Shown here piece by piece: positions 32,949-44,881 of a stretch of 64,000 nt of DNA. The DNA comes from Rhodocollybia butyracea (taxonomy: Eukaryota; Basidiomycota; Agaricomycetes; Agaricales; Omphalotaceae). The stretch's first letter is position 1. The number at the start of each line of letters is the position of its first letter. The position numbers were made by a program, and so were the translations under genes. The notes below the pieces were generated by a model, which saw only the letters and a program-made list of their open reading frames with translations, ran no database searches and had not been told where the DNA came from. The DNA is taken from NCBI GenBank assembly GCA_015501585.1, contig JADNRY010000224.1, positions 36,003 to 100,002 on the forward strand, in the 5' to 3' direction.

Positions 32949-33772
32949 TGTTAGAGGTTGATCAGATGCCTTAGGCCAAAGCATCCCTTTACTTTCCTAA
33001 TTATCCTGGCCCAAAGAGAAGCCCCTATTGGTTCTCTCTTTGTGCCAGGTGAGTTACAAGGATACCTATTGATTCTCTCTTTGTGCCAGAATACACTTGT
33101 CCTAAACCTTATTGCCCTTAATGTAAGGTATGGAACAATTTAGCACATCTCCTGTTCATAACTATTATTACTTGGCACTCAAAATGACTCAGAATGACTA
33201 GACCTGCTGATCATATGACTATGACTTGCCAGAACATGCGGGTATATTCAAATGACTTACATTGAGTCATTGAGGCTGTACTTATTTAGAATGGCTTACT
33301 CATGCAAACCATGGTTTGCCTTGAGGCTAACACATGTACTATATATTTAATTACTTAATGATTTCCCATGTAAAAGACTATAAAAGGGGGGGAATCACCC
33401 ATACACCCTTTTTCTTTAGTCTCTATATTTTATAACCCAGTACCTACAAGAATTACACTTGTTATCTCAATTCTTTGTGTGAACAACACCTGAGGAATTA
33501 TCAACTGAGTAAATACAGCAAGACTCACTTTAATATCAAGGATATTGAAGGTACGTATTCCCGACGCTTATTGTCACCAATACCCGTATAGTGCACACCA
33601 ACTCTATACAAAGATACCCCCAATACACCGTAACGCTTAGGTTCTTGTAAGCATTATCTACTGAGCAGCCCCCAAATCTGTTAGATCAGAAGTATTAGTT
33701 AAATACAACTGGTTAACAAGCCTCTTTGTTCGAGACTTGACACTTAAGAGTCTTGGTCCCACTGACCTCAGG
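32949..33772 (+). repeat. Copia element A: 3' LTR fragment, split by a solo LTR
   Basis: It starts TGTTAGAGGTTGATCAG right after the polypurine tract. The first 173 bp (to 33121) are followed by a 621 bp solo LTR of gypsy B type. Copia LTR sequence resumes at 33748 for about 25 bp and is then cut by a truncated MITE. The tgttagaggttgatca end is similar to the inverted end at 37240-37255 of the minus-strand copia B LTR. Confidence 0.75.
33122..33742 (+). mobile_element. Solo LTR of gypsy B family
   Basis: A perfect 5 bp duplication CTTAA lies at 33117-33121 and 33743-33747. Termini are TGTAAGGTAT and GAGACTTGACA. The body matches the gypsy B LTR at 52814-53492 read on the opposite strand (shared aattacacttgttatctcaattctttgtgtgaac-type stretches, the TATA-like actataaaagg, and cctctttgttcgagacttgaca). 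It has no internal part. It is younger than copia A. Confidence 0.93.
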
Positions 33773-33916
33773 TAAGGATGGACACGAGTCCAGGTCCTAA
33801 CAGGTGACCCGTGGATGCGACATGTGGGAATACCTGTCTGACCCGGATCCGCCAGATCCAGGTACCTGTTCCCACGGGTCCAGGTCAGTCACAGGTCATC
33901 CTTTGGGTACTTCCGT
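33773..33916 (+). mobile_element. Truncated hAT-type MITE family 3
   Basis: The sequence TAAGGATGGACACGAGTCC and the following ~140 bp match the left half of the element at 32577 (ggatccgccagatccaggtac, cccacgggtccaggtca). The match ends near 33916 and no right terminus is seen. No target duplication can therefore be scored. Confidence 0.75.
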
Positions 33917-35096
33917 ACAACTGAGGGAGGGAAAAACTACATACTTGCTAATATAAGTGTATCCAAGTCTCATATAGACACAAATAAGCAAGAATAGTAA
34001 TGTCAAAGCATGAAATATTGATTGTACAAAGTATTTCTTCAACAGGTTTTACTTACTGCATTGTGTAGGCTTCTTTTTATTTCCGTTGTTGTTAGTAATA
34101 TTTTATCAAGCATAGAGCATATTATGAGTGTATTTGTCCTATTATGTCACGATGGCAGTGATCGAAGACAACCACAAGCTTTTCACACATCTCCGGGTTA
34201 CATGATACCCTGTCTGTAATTTTTCAAGAATTCTGGAAAATTTTGCAAAGGCTGGAAAGCCTATCAATAAATTGTCAAAAGCTGAATTCTATGTATTTTT
34301 ACCTTACATAAATTATCAAAGTTGTTCAAATTCATAGAATTATTCAAATTTATGTAAACTTAGTAGACTTTTCAATATTTTCAAGATCTTTTTTGAAATT
34401 ATGACATATTTTGTGGAGGCAGTTTTCCTGATGTTCAGCTACCACAAAGGCATGTCAGGAAAAGTACCCTCAACTTAGGACGGCTAAAAGCCACTTAAGG
34501 CATAGAAGCCAACTTAAGCAGCTCCCAGCCGGTAAGTTACTCCTGTGGCTCAATCAAAGGTTCATGCTATCACTCTGTCTGAAGTCGCCAAGATTGACCT
34601 GAGATCAACTTGACGCAACTTGACATTAATTGAAAATTTGACAGGTTGGCCAGAGCGGTAACCAGGCCCACTTAATCTACTCAAGTCAGCTCAAGTTGCT
34701 CTCAAACACGACTAGAGTTGCCTTGTTATTGCATTTGCGTGGCTTATTGGTATATCAAATGAAAGCAACATCTGAACATTATTTATTTGACCCATCTCTA
34801 TAAAAGTACAGTGCTACAGTAGTCAAAAAGGACGATAAACAATTATGGGCTGAGGTATGCATATGTGGTAGAAGCATGCAAGTAGGAACAGAGTACATGA
34901 GGTGACAAAGGTGTGGTAGATAGATGGAGGCATAAGTGTAGCGAGCACAGTGACAAATGAGAGTGATGGGTAAATGGAAAGAAGTGTTGAAGGTGAGCAG
35001 TGGCTAGACATAACCAAAAACATCAGATATATGACTGAAGCAAGAATATCCAATGAAACAAAAAAAGCCTAAGGGAAACAAGCACAGATGAAAATA
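33917..35096. other. Unassigned AT-rich region
   Basis: I see no coding region, LTR or TIR here. A loose ctcaagtt/cagctcaag repeat occurs at 34610-34700, similar in wording to the minisatellite at 2785. The frames at 34022-34219 and 34823-35053 are not convincing. Confidence 0.4.
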
Positions 35097-35843
35097 AGGT
35101 AGAGAGCAGCCAAATACAGTTCACGTCAGGTGATCAAAGTGTGACTACCATATATGGTGAAATTATCTTCAAAAATCATTGTAAAAGCATTATAAAATTG
35201 AGTAGGCACATTCCCTCTTATCGGTCTCATGAATCTGTTGCATTAGCCATAAAATACATGATTTGCACGTATGGTAAGTTTTAGCTAAGAAATGATAGAG
35301 GAGTTTTCAAAATGCTACTGAGATAAGTAGGGTAAGAATAACGACAAAATATACAACTGTTTGGGCATGCGTTGGTGTTTGAGATCGTTTATCCAAGAGC
35401 CAGGAAGGATTCTATGGCCTTTGTACCTATCTGCAGTCCATGCCACCTGATAACTGCCTATATCTCGGTAGCGCACCTGCAATTGTTCACTTGTTTTCTG
35501 GCGAGCAACCCTCTTTGGCATCCTCAAAGCTGTCTTGACATTCCCTTTGAGATTTTTAGTCATTCATCAAGTATTTCCTGGGATGATACTGTATTTACTA
35601 TCTGATGAACAAAACTTCGAGGCTTGTTTCTACTACTCTTCTCTCAGATAGTCACTTTTTGTGAAAGTTTTGGTGGAACATTAATCCTAAATATGTTTCC
35701 CACAGATTCATGGCACGGATTGTGCATAGGTGGACGGAATAATTATCTACCTATTTATCTTTCTTTTTCAGTGAGAATTTCACCATATATGGTAGTCACA
35801 CTTTGATCACCTGACGTGAACTGTATTTGGCCGCTCTCTACCT
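35097..35843. mobile_element. TIR element (~747 bp) with possible TA duplication
   Basis: About 70 bp at 35097-35167 (aggtagagagcagccaaatac through catatatggtgaaatt) are repeated inverted at 35775-35843 with one or two differences. TA stands outside both ends (35095-35096, 35844-35845), which would fit a Tc1/mariner-type target. The interior has opposed frames of 77-82 codons in which I recognise no transposase motif. It is probably a non-autonomous element. Confidence 0.75.
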
Positions 35844-36239
35844 TAGGAACTGAGCACAAACAGTGTTGAAAACATACCAGGTTTGACCACAGAAAATCGC
35901 TAAATCAGTGCAGTTACTGCAGTATTTGTGAGCAAATAGAATAGACGAATGTACTGTGAGATGGCATGGAATAGTGTAAAGAGAGAGAAAAGATACAGGG
36001 CAGAAAGAGATGATGGAAGAGCAAGAAGAAGAGTATTGCCTGGGAACTGACATGTGACCTGAGCTTGTCGTCTGCTTTCTTCTGATGGTTGTGATCAACA
36101 GTGAGCTCAAGTGCATACTGGCCATAAATTTAACAGGAGTGCTTAGGACACCTTTAATAAAGGTCTAAAGGTAATAGAAATAGTGACAGACTGAGGCGCT
36201 AAAAAGGTTGGCCGCAGACCAAAAAAGGAAGTATTCTCC

Positions 36240-37140
36240 CAGCTGTTTGTGAAGCCTTTCATAATTTACTTATATCTCTTTCAATTTTGATTATATTTTA
36301 ATGATCCAGGGCGCGAATCGATCGAGTAATGACCCTCTAATGGCTCGGGCATCTCCTCTATGTAATTCCTGTAGGTTATCCACCTCCTCCCCCCAGCCTT
36401 TTGGCCAAAAGAGAGTTTTGTGTAAATTACTTATATTTCTTTCAATTTTGATTCGATTTCAACGGTCCAGGGCGCGAATACATTGATTAAGAACCCTCTA
36501 ATGACTCGGGCATTACTCCCATGAGATTCGTCCAGGTCATCCACTTCCTCCCCCCAGCCCTTAGGCCAAAAGTGAGGTTTTTGTAAATTACTCACATCTC
36601 TTTCAATTTTCATTCGATTTTTATGATCCAGGGCGCGAATAAATCGAGTAAATAGCCTCTAATGGCTTGGGCATCACTCCCATGCAACTACCCCAGGTTA
36701 TCCACCTCCTCCCCCCGGGCCCCAGCCCATAGGCCAAAAGTGAGTTTTTGTAAATTCCTCATATCTCTTTCATTTTTGATTCGATTTTAACGGTCCAGAG
36801 CACGAATACATTAATTTAAGACCCTCTACCTGCTCGAGCATCGATCTTATGCGATTTCTTTGGGTTATCTACTTCCTCTGCCCAGCCCTTAGGCCAAAAG
36901 TGAAGTTTTTGTAAATTACTCGTATTTCTTTCAATTTTAATTCAATTTGAATGGTTAGGGGCGAGAATAAGTCTGCTATTGGCCCTCTACAGACTTGCAC
37001 ATGACTTGCATGCAATTTCTCTTGGTGTTCCACTTCATCCCCCTCACCCCTAGGCCAAAGTGAGTTTTGTAAATTACCCATATCTAGTTCAATTCTAATT
37101 CAAGTTTCCTGGTCAAGGGCGCAAATGAATCTGCCATAGA
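36240..37140. repeat. Tandem array of six ~160 bp monomers
   Basis: The anchor tccagggcgcgaat recurs at about 36308, 36469, 36630, 36797, 36957 and 37116: spacings 161, 161, 167, 160 and 159 bp. Each monomer has a tttcaattttgattcgatttt block before the anchor and a ccacctcctccccccagccc..aggccaaaagtgag block after it. The overall layout resembles the satellite at 1-2560 and the array at 48030-48460. Short frames across it are repeat artefacts. Confidence 0.9.
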
Positions 37141-37237
37141 CCTTCTACAGACTCATTACATGCATACAGAGCATTATCAATGCATGCAAAGCTTGTACAA
37201 GCTTCTTGCTATGCTTAAGCTGACTCAAGCTAACCTT

Positions 37238-37658
37238 ATTAGAGGTTGATCAATAAGGCAGACAGTGTACACAACACTGTTAGTTGGCTCTGGTCACACA
37301 GACACAGAGGAGACAAAGGTCCAGACACAGACACAGACAGAGAAAACACAACTTGATATTTCACAAGTACATACAAGCTTAAATACAAGTCCAGCGAGTT
37401 AATAATAAGTACAATGCATGAAGCATTCACAGATGGAGTGAGAGTAATAAGACAAGAGCAGAACATAGCACAAGGTAAGTAAGCAAGGATAGACGATAGC
37501 ACAATGATAAGGCAATGGCGAGTGGGCAGGATAAAGATAGTACAACTAGTTCACATACCAGTAGTTACAGCAAGAGAGAACATTCCATAGATAGTAACAA
37601 AGTGAGAAGACTGTTCCATAGTAAGTATAATGAAGATGATAGATGACGAAGTCCAACA
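37238..37658 (-). repeat. Copia element B: 3' LTR
   Basis: On the minus strand the LTR starts TGTTGGACTTCG at 37658 right after a purine-rich tract (ttgaggaggag) and ends near 37238 in tgatcaacctctaata. It is about 420 bp. The end ttgatcaacctcta matches in inverted form the start of the copia A LTR. The 5' LTR was not found. Confidence 0.7.
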
Positions 37659-38487
37659 CTCCTCCTCAAACCTTTGCAAGTCCCATAGATGATGCGAAGT
37701 GTTTGGCTTTTGCTGAAGTTAAAGCCTTGGTGAAAATGTCTGCTGTCATGTCCTCGGTTGGACAGTAAGTGAGTCAAATGTTACCTTCTTCACTAGCGTA
37801 CCAAATGAAATGATATCATATGTCAATGTGTTTGGTGCGTGCATGAAACCTGTCATCTTTTGCTAAGGCGATGGCTGATTGGTTGTCCAAATGGAGAGTG
37901 ATGGGTCTGGGGATAGGAGTGAACAACTCAGAGATGAGGTTTCGAAGCCAGATTGCTTCCTTGGCTGCATGCGTGAGAGCAACATATTCTGCCTCGGTGG
38001 TGGATAAGGAAATGGTGTCTTGTTGCTTTGATGACCATGATACTGCTCTACCAATAAGCATAAAGACATATCCCGATATGGCATGTCTGTCCCCTTGGGA
38101 CATTCCGTTGGCATCTGTAAATCCCTCAACAGGATGTTTCTGCACTCCTCCTGAAGTTAGCCAATAAACCTGGGTATATTTCAGATAAGCATATACATGC
38201 CTAAGTCCATTCCAATGAGTGATACCTGGATTCTGCAAGAATTGGGCAAGAATGGCAACCGTATAGGTGATGTCGGGTCGTGTGGCAATGGAAAGATATT
38301 GGAGAGCACCAAGTGCTTCTCGGTAAGGCTTATCCTGCATAGCGGCGATATTCTCCACAGTCTGTGGCATCTGGTCTTTGGTGAGGTGAATGTGGTGGTC
38401 GAAAGGAATGGAGAGTGGCTTTATGTCCGTAGCGGCTAAGAATAGCATCAATGTATGATCGCTGTGATAAATGGATAGATCTGCTGT
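37659..38487 (-). pseudogene. pol: Copia element B: end of RT, RNase H
   Basis: The minus-strand frame 37816-38490 begins in the RT thumb (IHLSQRSYIDAILSRYG) and contains the RNase H: GALQYLSIATRPDI, VEGFTDANGMSQ, SWSSKQQDTISLSTTEAEYVAL, LHLDNQSAIALA and FHARTKHIDI. After the stop the reading continues as TEDMTADIFTKAL to about 37680. The 3' half of one copia pol is therefore preserved. The part between MRRPDW (50655) and this block, roughly 1 kb of RT, is missing and is replaced by the 12 kb unit. Confidence 0.9.
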
Positions 38488-38501
38488 CACTGCCAGGATA
38501 T

Positions 38502-38935
38502 GAGTATTTTGCCTCTGTAAAAGCCATTGTAAAATAATTTATTTTGCGACTTATATTTCCATCTTTTTCCCCACTGAAAAAGCCCAATTTTTTTGGCGGT
38601 AAAATAATTGGCAAAAGGAGATATTTTACAATGTATATTTCCTTTGAAAAATATATTGTGAAAATTTAATTTTGGCTTCCGCCAAAGGTATTATTTGACG
38701 ATCAGCAAATAAGATATATTACGGCAAGTATTGTAGCTGAAATAAATGATCTTTCACGGGACCCTTTGCCGAAGAAATATATAATATTTTTCCTGGGAAA
38801 AAGCTTCCCTTTTTCAATATATTTTCCAGCTGAAAAATTTCTTATTTTTTGGCTGCGAAAAGAAACGAGCAATCACCGGGCACTCAATGGGCGCGGCTGA
38901 GCGGTGCTTGCCCACCTCTTACTGCTTCAATTGAG
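38502..38935 (+). repeat. Left terminal inverted repeat of the 12 kb unit
   Basis: The sequence aligns throughout with the reverse complement of 50200-50652. Shared landmarks are aagccattgtaaaataatttattttgc, ggcggtaaaataattggcaaaagg, tcacgggacc and ggctgcgaaaagaaacg. I judge identity at roughly 85-90% by eye, so the insertion is not fresh. AT-rich cores alternate with GAAAAA-type tracts. Confidence 0.9.
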
Positions 38936-39680
38936 GACTACGCAGGGCAAATCTTCTCCCAGAATTACCATTATGGACAGCCACCAGTATATGGTATCCT
39001 CTGGCACCCATTGCGACCGAGCTTGATTCAACGTTGAACTATTTCAGTTGCAATCCTCATCCTTGTTAAGGAATTCTTAAATCGGTTGTGTACGTGTCTT
39101 GGTGCGCAAACAGGCACTATTCCTTCATCCATGCCTCGTTTTCCTTTTCAAACAACCAGTCAATGCTTTATATCTGGAACTTGTCTACATATGACTTGCC
39201 AAGCTTCTAACTTCTGCACGATACAACCAAGTAAAGTGAGAAAAACTATGTAAGTATTGCCTTAGGATGACTTATCTCTTCCTGAATGTTTCATCCCATC
39301 GCTTCCATCTTCAATACACTTGCTGATCTCAGATTTCAAGGCTTTTATCACGCTGCAGACTGGTGAAATATGAACTTATGACTTGGAATGTGTTCAAAAA
39401 TCGAGTTATTTGATGCCAAATATGTGGAAATTATATGAGCGGAAAATGGCCGCCGGCGAAATGTCCCGAGGTCTTCATACGAGAATAATTGATGCTCAAT
39501 CTGTGATGCTGTTTTATTCACTTTGGTCGAGGTATCGCAATTGACATGTGAGTTCATTCACAATATTTAAGTCTCCGATTTGTTGGTACTTATAAGTTCT
39601 ACAGCGATACACACTGTGCAGTACAGGAAGTATACATTACCGCTAAACAAAAGATCGTACTCAACCTTTTCCACCAATTA
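38936..39680. other. Unassigned region inside the left TIR
   Basis: No coding sequence, repeat or splice pattern that I can support lies between the left TIR and the 3' end of the WD40 gene. The minus-strand 39348-39557 frame is short and featureless. Confidence 0.4.
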
Positions 39681-39681
39681 A

Positions 39682-41560
39682 TTAATTGTCTCCTCTTGAA
39701 TCGCCATGGCTTTCAGCCTCCTCTGCCACCGCAATGACCCGGACGTCATCTTCGGTCTCACCCCACCATTCTCCCAAGCATTCTCCTCCAACATTCAGAC
39801 TAGTATCAAGGTCAGCAGCTAACAAGGGCGTATGAACAGCTGTCGATGCTTGTACAATCTCCTGGGGTGGCAAGCTTGGTGTTTTACTTTTCATTTTGGT
39901 AACTCTTGTCATTGTCATAGGCTGGACCAACAATGGGGTTTGCCTAGCCTGGTCAAAGTATTTGGTACTGGCTGGAGAAGATGCATGGAAAAATGGAAGC
40001 TTAGGAATGCAGTTCCAGAAATCAAAGTACCGGACATTGTCCCAGACAGTCTAAAAAATCGATGAGTTTAATTAGAGCTTCCACTGACAGAGTTACAGAA
40101 CCCACATCAAATGAGACAACCACAAAAGTGTAAATAACAATGAATAAGACACCGAGTATGATGAGTGCAAATTGCTTCCACTAAGTCTTATTGAATTTCA
40201 AGCAAATGTCATGCTTGAATTCATATATGTTGCTTGACGGTGTTGAAGGAGAGTAGTGTCGAACTTTGTGCCAAAGAATTACATCAGATATCTGACGTCC
40301 ATTTGAGCTTGCCATCGCCACCAAAAAAATGTTCAACAGTTTCACAGGTCTAACAGTTATCGGTGAGTTTGGTTTTCAACTAAAGACACTGCACTCACCG
40401 CAACGGATTGAATCAGACCACCTGAATTGTACTTCAAACGCTGCACAAGTTTACCAGTGTTCACATTATAAATATCAGCACATCCACAATCAGTCCCACC
40501 AACAACCCTTGAATCTCCCTCTGTGAAGCTTGTATGTTTTGGGACCGAAATGTGTATACACTCATGGGATGCAAATTGCTTGAGAGCAGACACCTGCTCA
40601 AGGTCAAAGAGTTCAAAGCCTTGGCTGGTACATGCAACAAAGTGCTTGCATTTTTGGTCCAACAAAACAGTCCCCCTACAAGAAAAAAATCAGACAATTG
40701 AGCATGATCAAGGCAAGTAAACTCACATAAGGCTTGGGCCATCCATTTTTCTCCAAAGAGTGTTACCGGTCTGGCCATCAAGGCAAACACTGTCGAGAAT
40801 TAACAATGCAAAAGCAATCAAGATGAACACCTACACATGCCCTCCATTCATTGCAAATACATATATCTGGCCACTACCGCTGTTGAAGCGCACCGTCTTG
40901 GGCATCAACTCATCCTCAAGGTTGACCGTAAATCTTTTCTTAAGCTCTCCGTCGATTCTTAAAGTCCACATCGATACTGTTCAATCTGCGAAGGATGCAA
41001 TAATCTTTGCATGCCCACCAGTTGCGACATCACGTTGGAATATATCGATTGAAACTACTTGAACAGTTTTTTCATGAGTTGTAGCTTTTCGCTTTGATTC
41101 GAAGGTCTACATTTTAGTTCACATATCATTTGATATTGTTTAGTATGTAAGAATGAGAAGTCAAAACCAAAGCAAGCTTACAAGTCTTTCATGGACGTAG
41201 TCCCAAAGCTGTATGCCCCCATCCCAGGTGCCCAATAACAGTACATGGACAGAGCGTTCAGCAAAGTAAACCCAAGTGACAACTGGATATGCAGATTGCT
41301 GAACTTGCCCATAGGTCAAAGGAATACCTTGAAGGTTGTCTAAGCTCCAGACATTGATGCCACCTGGTCCTTCAACCAAGACACCATCAAATTAATCAAT
41401 GAACACAACAAGAACCCACATACCAGCGGCCGCTAAAAACTTGCCATGGGCTGAAAAAGCCAGGGATGTAACTGCATCCTGTGGGCCACGAAGCGTGGCT
41501 AGCTTTTGATATTGAGTCTGAGATGATAGAAAGTTGAACATGATTACAACAAACGAAGAA
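39682..41560 (-). pseudogene. WD40-repeat protein gene, degraded
   Basis: Minus-strand exons can be followed. Near 41550-41425 the reading is YQKLATLRGPQDAVTSLAFSAHGKFLAAAG. At 41380-41190 it is INVWSLDNLQG.. and LLLGTWDGGIQLWDYVHERL. 41105-40845 holds ..IIASFAD-stop-TVSMWTL.. and FNSGSGQIYVFAMNGGHV. 40790-40740 holds VCLDGQTGNTLWRKMD. 40680-40390 holds LDQKCKHFVACTSQGFELFDLEQV and GGTDCGCADIYNVNTGKLVQRL. The repeated GH/WD-like blades suggest a beta-propeller scaffold. Introns of ~50-75 bp with GT-AG borders separate the blocks. A TGA in one exon (about 40982) suggests decay. The partner and role are unknown. Confidence 0.65.
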
Positions 41561-41901
41561 CTGGATGCAAGTCAGGGAAAGACGGGTGTGGCCACTACGA
41601 TCTTGAGCGATAACTCATTTTTAAGTGACAGTGCTTAGACATCGCCAGTTCAAAGGGCATTCAACAAGTGCTCAATGGGCATTCAATGGGCGTTTTGACA
41701 GGGTCATGACTCATATGATGCCTTACTAACTAAGCGGGATCGGGAAAAACAGGTCATTCACTCAAGAGAAAGGAACGAGGCAGGAGATGAAGTCATGTTT
41801 CACCAAATGCCCCTTTGAGTACGACAGAATCCTATCGCTGGTACTACCAATGGCTGATACTTTAAATACACCATGACGGAGCCAAGAGACAACTTGCCAA
41901 A
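41561..41901. promoter_or_regulatory. Shared upstream region of two divergent cargo genes
   Basis: The WD40 gene reads leftward and the orphan gene at 41902 reads rightward, so this ~340 bp is their common 5' region. It includes short direct repeats (gctcaatgggcattcaatgggcgtt). No TATA element is obvious. Confidence 0.35.
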
Positions 41902-43795
41902 ATGCCTTGTCAATCTTCAGTACCTCTGTTTCTCGATCAGATGGAGATGCATCCAACATCAACTTTCATGGTGGATTGCATTCTGTTTACTGCCTCCACT
42001 CCAGAAAAATCTCAGTCTGTGAGGTTTTCAGCCCCAGCCGCCAAGTCTCCTGTAGACTCACTGTCCTACTCCACTCTCACCCACACCACGGCCATCAGTC
42101 CTGACAGCGACTCTGAAGGGTCAGTTTCTACCCCAGTATCCTCCATGTCTTCCAACACTCCCATTTGTCATCTGTCAACCTCTTTAGTTGCCACTCTCCC
42201 AGCCCACTACCGCCGCCCAATGCAAACTCCAGGCTGCACTGGCAATGGAAGTGACTCTTTGAACTTTCTTCCACTTCACACTTGTCGCCAGAACCCAATA
42301 TTAACCCAAATGGAATGGCAGGCTCAAAGGATTCAAAGAAGATACCAAAGCCTGTTGGTGAAGTTGGTAGGCCAGGTCGAGAGGGCTATAACCTAGAGAA
42401 GGCCCTCTGATGGCCTCTGAAACAGCTCAAAATGGTAAAGGCAAGTTGAAATGGAATATATATTACAAATGTGACTTGCCTAACAAATATGTCAGACCTT
42501 TATCAGGGCTCGTGTGCTTAGCGACTTGGACTGCTCAAAATGCTTTTCAGAACATACTTTCTTACCATATTGATTTTATCTCAATTGCAGCTGTAGTCAG
42601 GGGCAAAGAATGGGGGAAAACAGCCTCAAGGTTCTGATGACTCTTCAAACACGGAGGATATTGTTAGTGAAAATGATGTTGAGTCTAAAATTGGTCGAAC
42701 ATGGGCAATCTATTCACAAAAAGGGTTCGTGCAACATGGACTCAAAAGGCCCAAATCACTCAATTGAATGTAGGATTATTCACATTTGACATTGAAAATC
42801 CACTCTGACAATGTGATTAGCAGCTTGTTAGAACTCAGCTTCATGAAATGCTTAATATCTCCAAGTCTGGTGATGGACAGGATCGCAAAGGGATTGAAAT
42901 TCAAGATCGTGATTGCCTTGAAATGTTCCAGGAGGACGTGGACATAGGTCCAAAGCTCCACTGCACCTATCTGGATACCAGCGGGCAAACCACCAAAGGA
43001 CTCATGGAGTCGGACTGGAACCAGATGTTTATGCTTGTCTTGGACAAGGAATGTGAAGAAATTGCAAAAACATCCAGGGATCCCAATAGCTTTGCGGCTG
43101 TTGATTGGCTTGAGTGTGCCCGAGAAAGAGTTTATCATATTCTTCTTGAGGTGGCATGCGCAGTACCCCAGCCTGGCGAAACACAGCGGCAAGCACTGAT
43201 TCGACTTATGGCTCGGCATAACACCATAATTGAGCAAGCACAAAATACAGAATCCAGACATGCTGTAAGTCTGAATGAATCATACGATCCCTCAATGCTT
43301 ATCAATTGTCACAGAAACTTGACTTGCGACTGAAAATTGTGTCGAGCATGATTGCTGTATGTGAAGAGCGTCACGATGAGGATGGAAAGTCATTTTGGCA
43401 ATGGGTTCTGAATGTACTTGACTTAGCAGGTTATGACTTTATGTCTGATGAAGAAACCACCTTGGTGTTGGACCACTGATCATAACAGGATGCTTTCCGT
43501 CCCAGTCAAAAAGGTGATGCTTATGAAATGGCATCACCCTTACTTCCTACAACTCTTTGTGTTCATTGATGTTACAACGGGTATGGAAGAAGAGATCTTT
43601 CAGAAAATGGGCAAAGCTGCATTTCAACGACTCCAATCCCAGGAGGAGACAACATGGCCATCACCTTGTGGTCGTCCCAAAGCCTTTTATGCCCCGGTGT
43701 ATCTATCAAGGCTTAAAGCTCCTCAGTTGGCAGCGCTCAAAATGACGGAGGGGGAGTTTGTGCTACGAAGTTTTGATGGGTATCTTGATGACTGA
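41902..43795 (+). pseudogene. Orphan family copy 1 (KPxGExGRPG family)
   Basis: The N-terminal frame (41902-42390) is S/T/P-rich. In another frame near 42300-42410 stands SKKIPKPVGEVGRPGREGYNLEKAL, then a TGA. 42848-43270 encodes LHCTYLDTSGQTTKGLMESDWNQM..WLECARERVYHILLEV. After an intron-like gap (43265-43315) comes LRLKIVSSMIAVCEERHDEDGKSFWQWVL. 43524-43795 encodes KWHHPYFLQLFVFIDVT..GRPKAFYAPVYLSRL..LKMTEGEF and ends in TGA. From memory of mushroom proteomes this layout belongs to a multicopy, unnamed family; that is recollection, not a search. Frameshifts and stops indicate a pseudogene. The function is unknown. Confidence 0.55.
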
Positions 43796-44204
43796 ATTTT
43801 GGTTTAGTTGATAATTATATATCTGACCTCTTTAAATGAACTTATTCAATATGTGGCCAGTGGAAACACTTGGAAACACTACATAAATTGATTCAAATCA
43901 ATTCTAACTTCAGTGAGTGGGTATGCTGTGAAAGTATACAACTGTCCTATTGGCCACATTTCAGCAAATTCAAAGAGAAGGAACAACTTGCAAATACCTT
44001 AACAATGCAGCTTCAATCTCACTGCGATCAACTTTGCTGGGCTCATCACGATATCCAACGCTGAGAAATACTGAGGGAATACCATCCCTGGGTTTCCGTT
44101 GAGTCTTCTTTGCAATTTCCACTCTTTTTTTAAATTTCCTGCCTCCTTGACTTTTATCCACTCGATCTCTCCGAGAATCCACACACCGGAATAAGAACCA
44201 AAAC

Positions 44205-44881
44205 TAGAGATGTCCACGAGTCCAAGTCTTCACAAGTACTCGCAGGTAAGATCCGTGGGAAAACCCGCAAGTATGTGACTCGCGGATCCCAGGATCCGTT
44301 TCCCACGGGTCAGGTGCAGGTCACAAGTCAGACATTTGCAATTTTTGGTTGACTTGCAAGTACTTGTGTGACTTGTGCAAGCAATATGAACTCATATATT
44401 TGTTGTTGGTGATCAACACTTACAGTAATTAATAGTATCATATTTATTATAGTACTTATCAAGTACTGCCACACATGTTTGAGGTTGTAGACAGCTCACA
44501 GCGACTGAGCGCTTATTTTAGCGCCCAATCGCGGTGGGCTGTCTACAATCCAAAGCCTAACTGTCAGTACATTTTTACTTCATACCATAGTATGAAATTA
44601 GTGTAACAAGTAGAGTACAGGTTCTTAATAGCATTATACACTGTACAATCACTGTATGCAAGTAAATAATGGTAAATACTTGTGAATATAGCTGTAACTA
44701 CTTGATTAGTGTGCAGATCCACAAGTACTTGTGAGACCCGCAAGTACTTGCAGATAATACTTGTGAGTAAGTGACCCGTTTCCCACAAGTCAGCCGCGGG
44801 TCACGAGTCAGGCCTTTTAGGCCACAAGTACTTGTGCTCCGGATCCAAGTATACTTGGATCCGGACTCGTGGACATCTCTA
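44205..44881. mobile_element. hAT-type MITE family 2 (677 bp), complete
   Basis: Flanking 8 bp repeats ACCAAAAC (44197-44204) and ACCGAAAC (44882-44889) differ at one base. Termini are TAGAGATGTCCACGAGTCC and the inverted GGACTCGTGGACATCTCTA. It is collinear with the element at 3627-4266, including the 64 bp hairpin (44485-44548). It lies between the two opposed orphan-family copies in the 12 kb unit. Confidence 0.93.

Noticed and set aside
32949..33742. A single 794 bp copia LTR
   Set aside because: A TGTAAGG terminus at 33122 and a CTTAA duplication on both sides show that most of it is an inserted gypsy B-type solo LTR.
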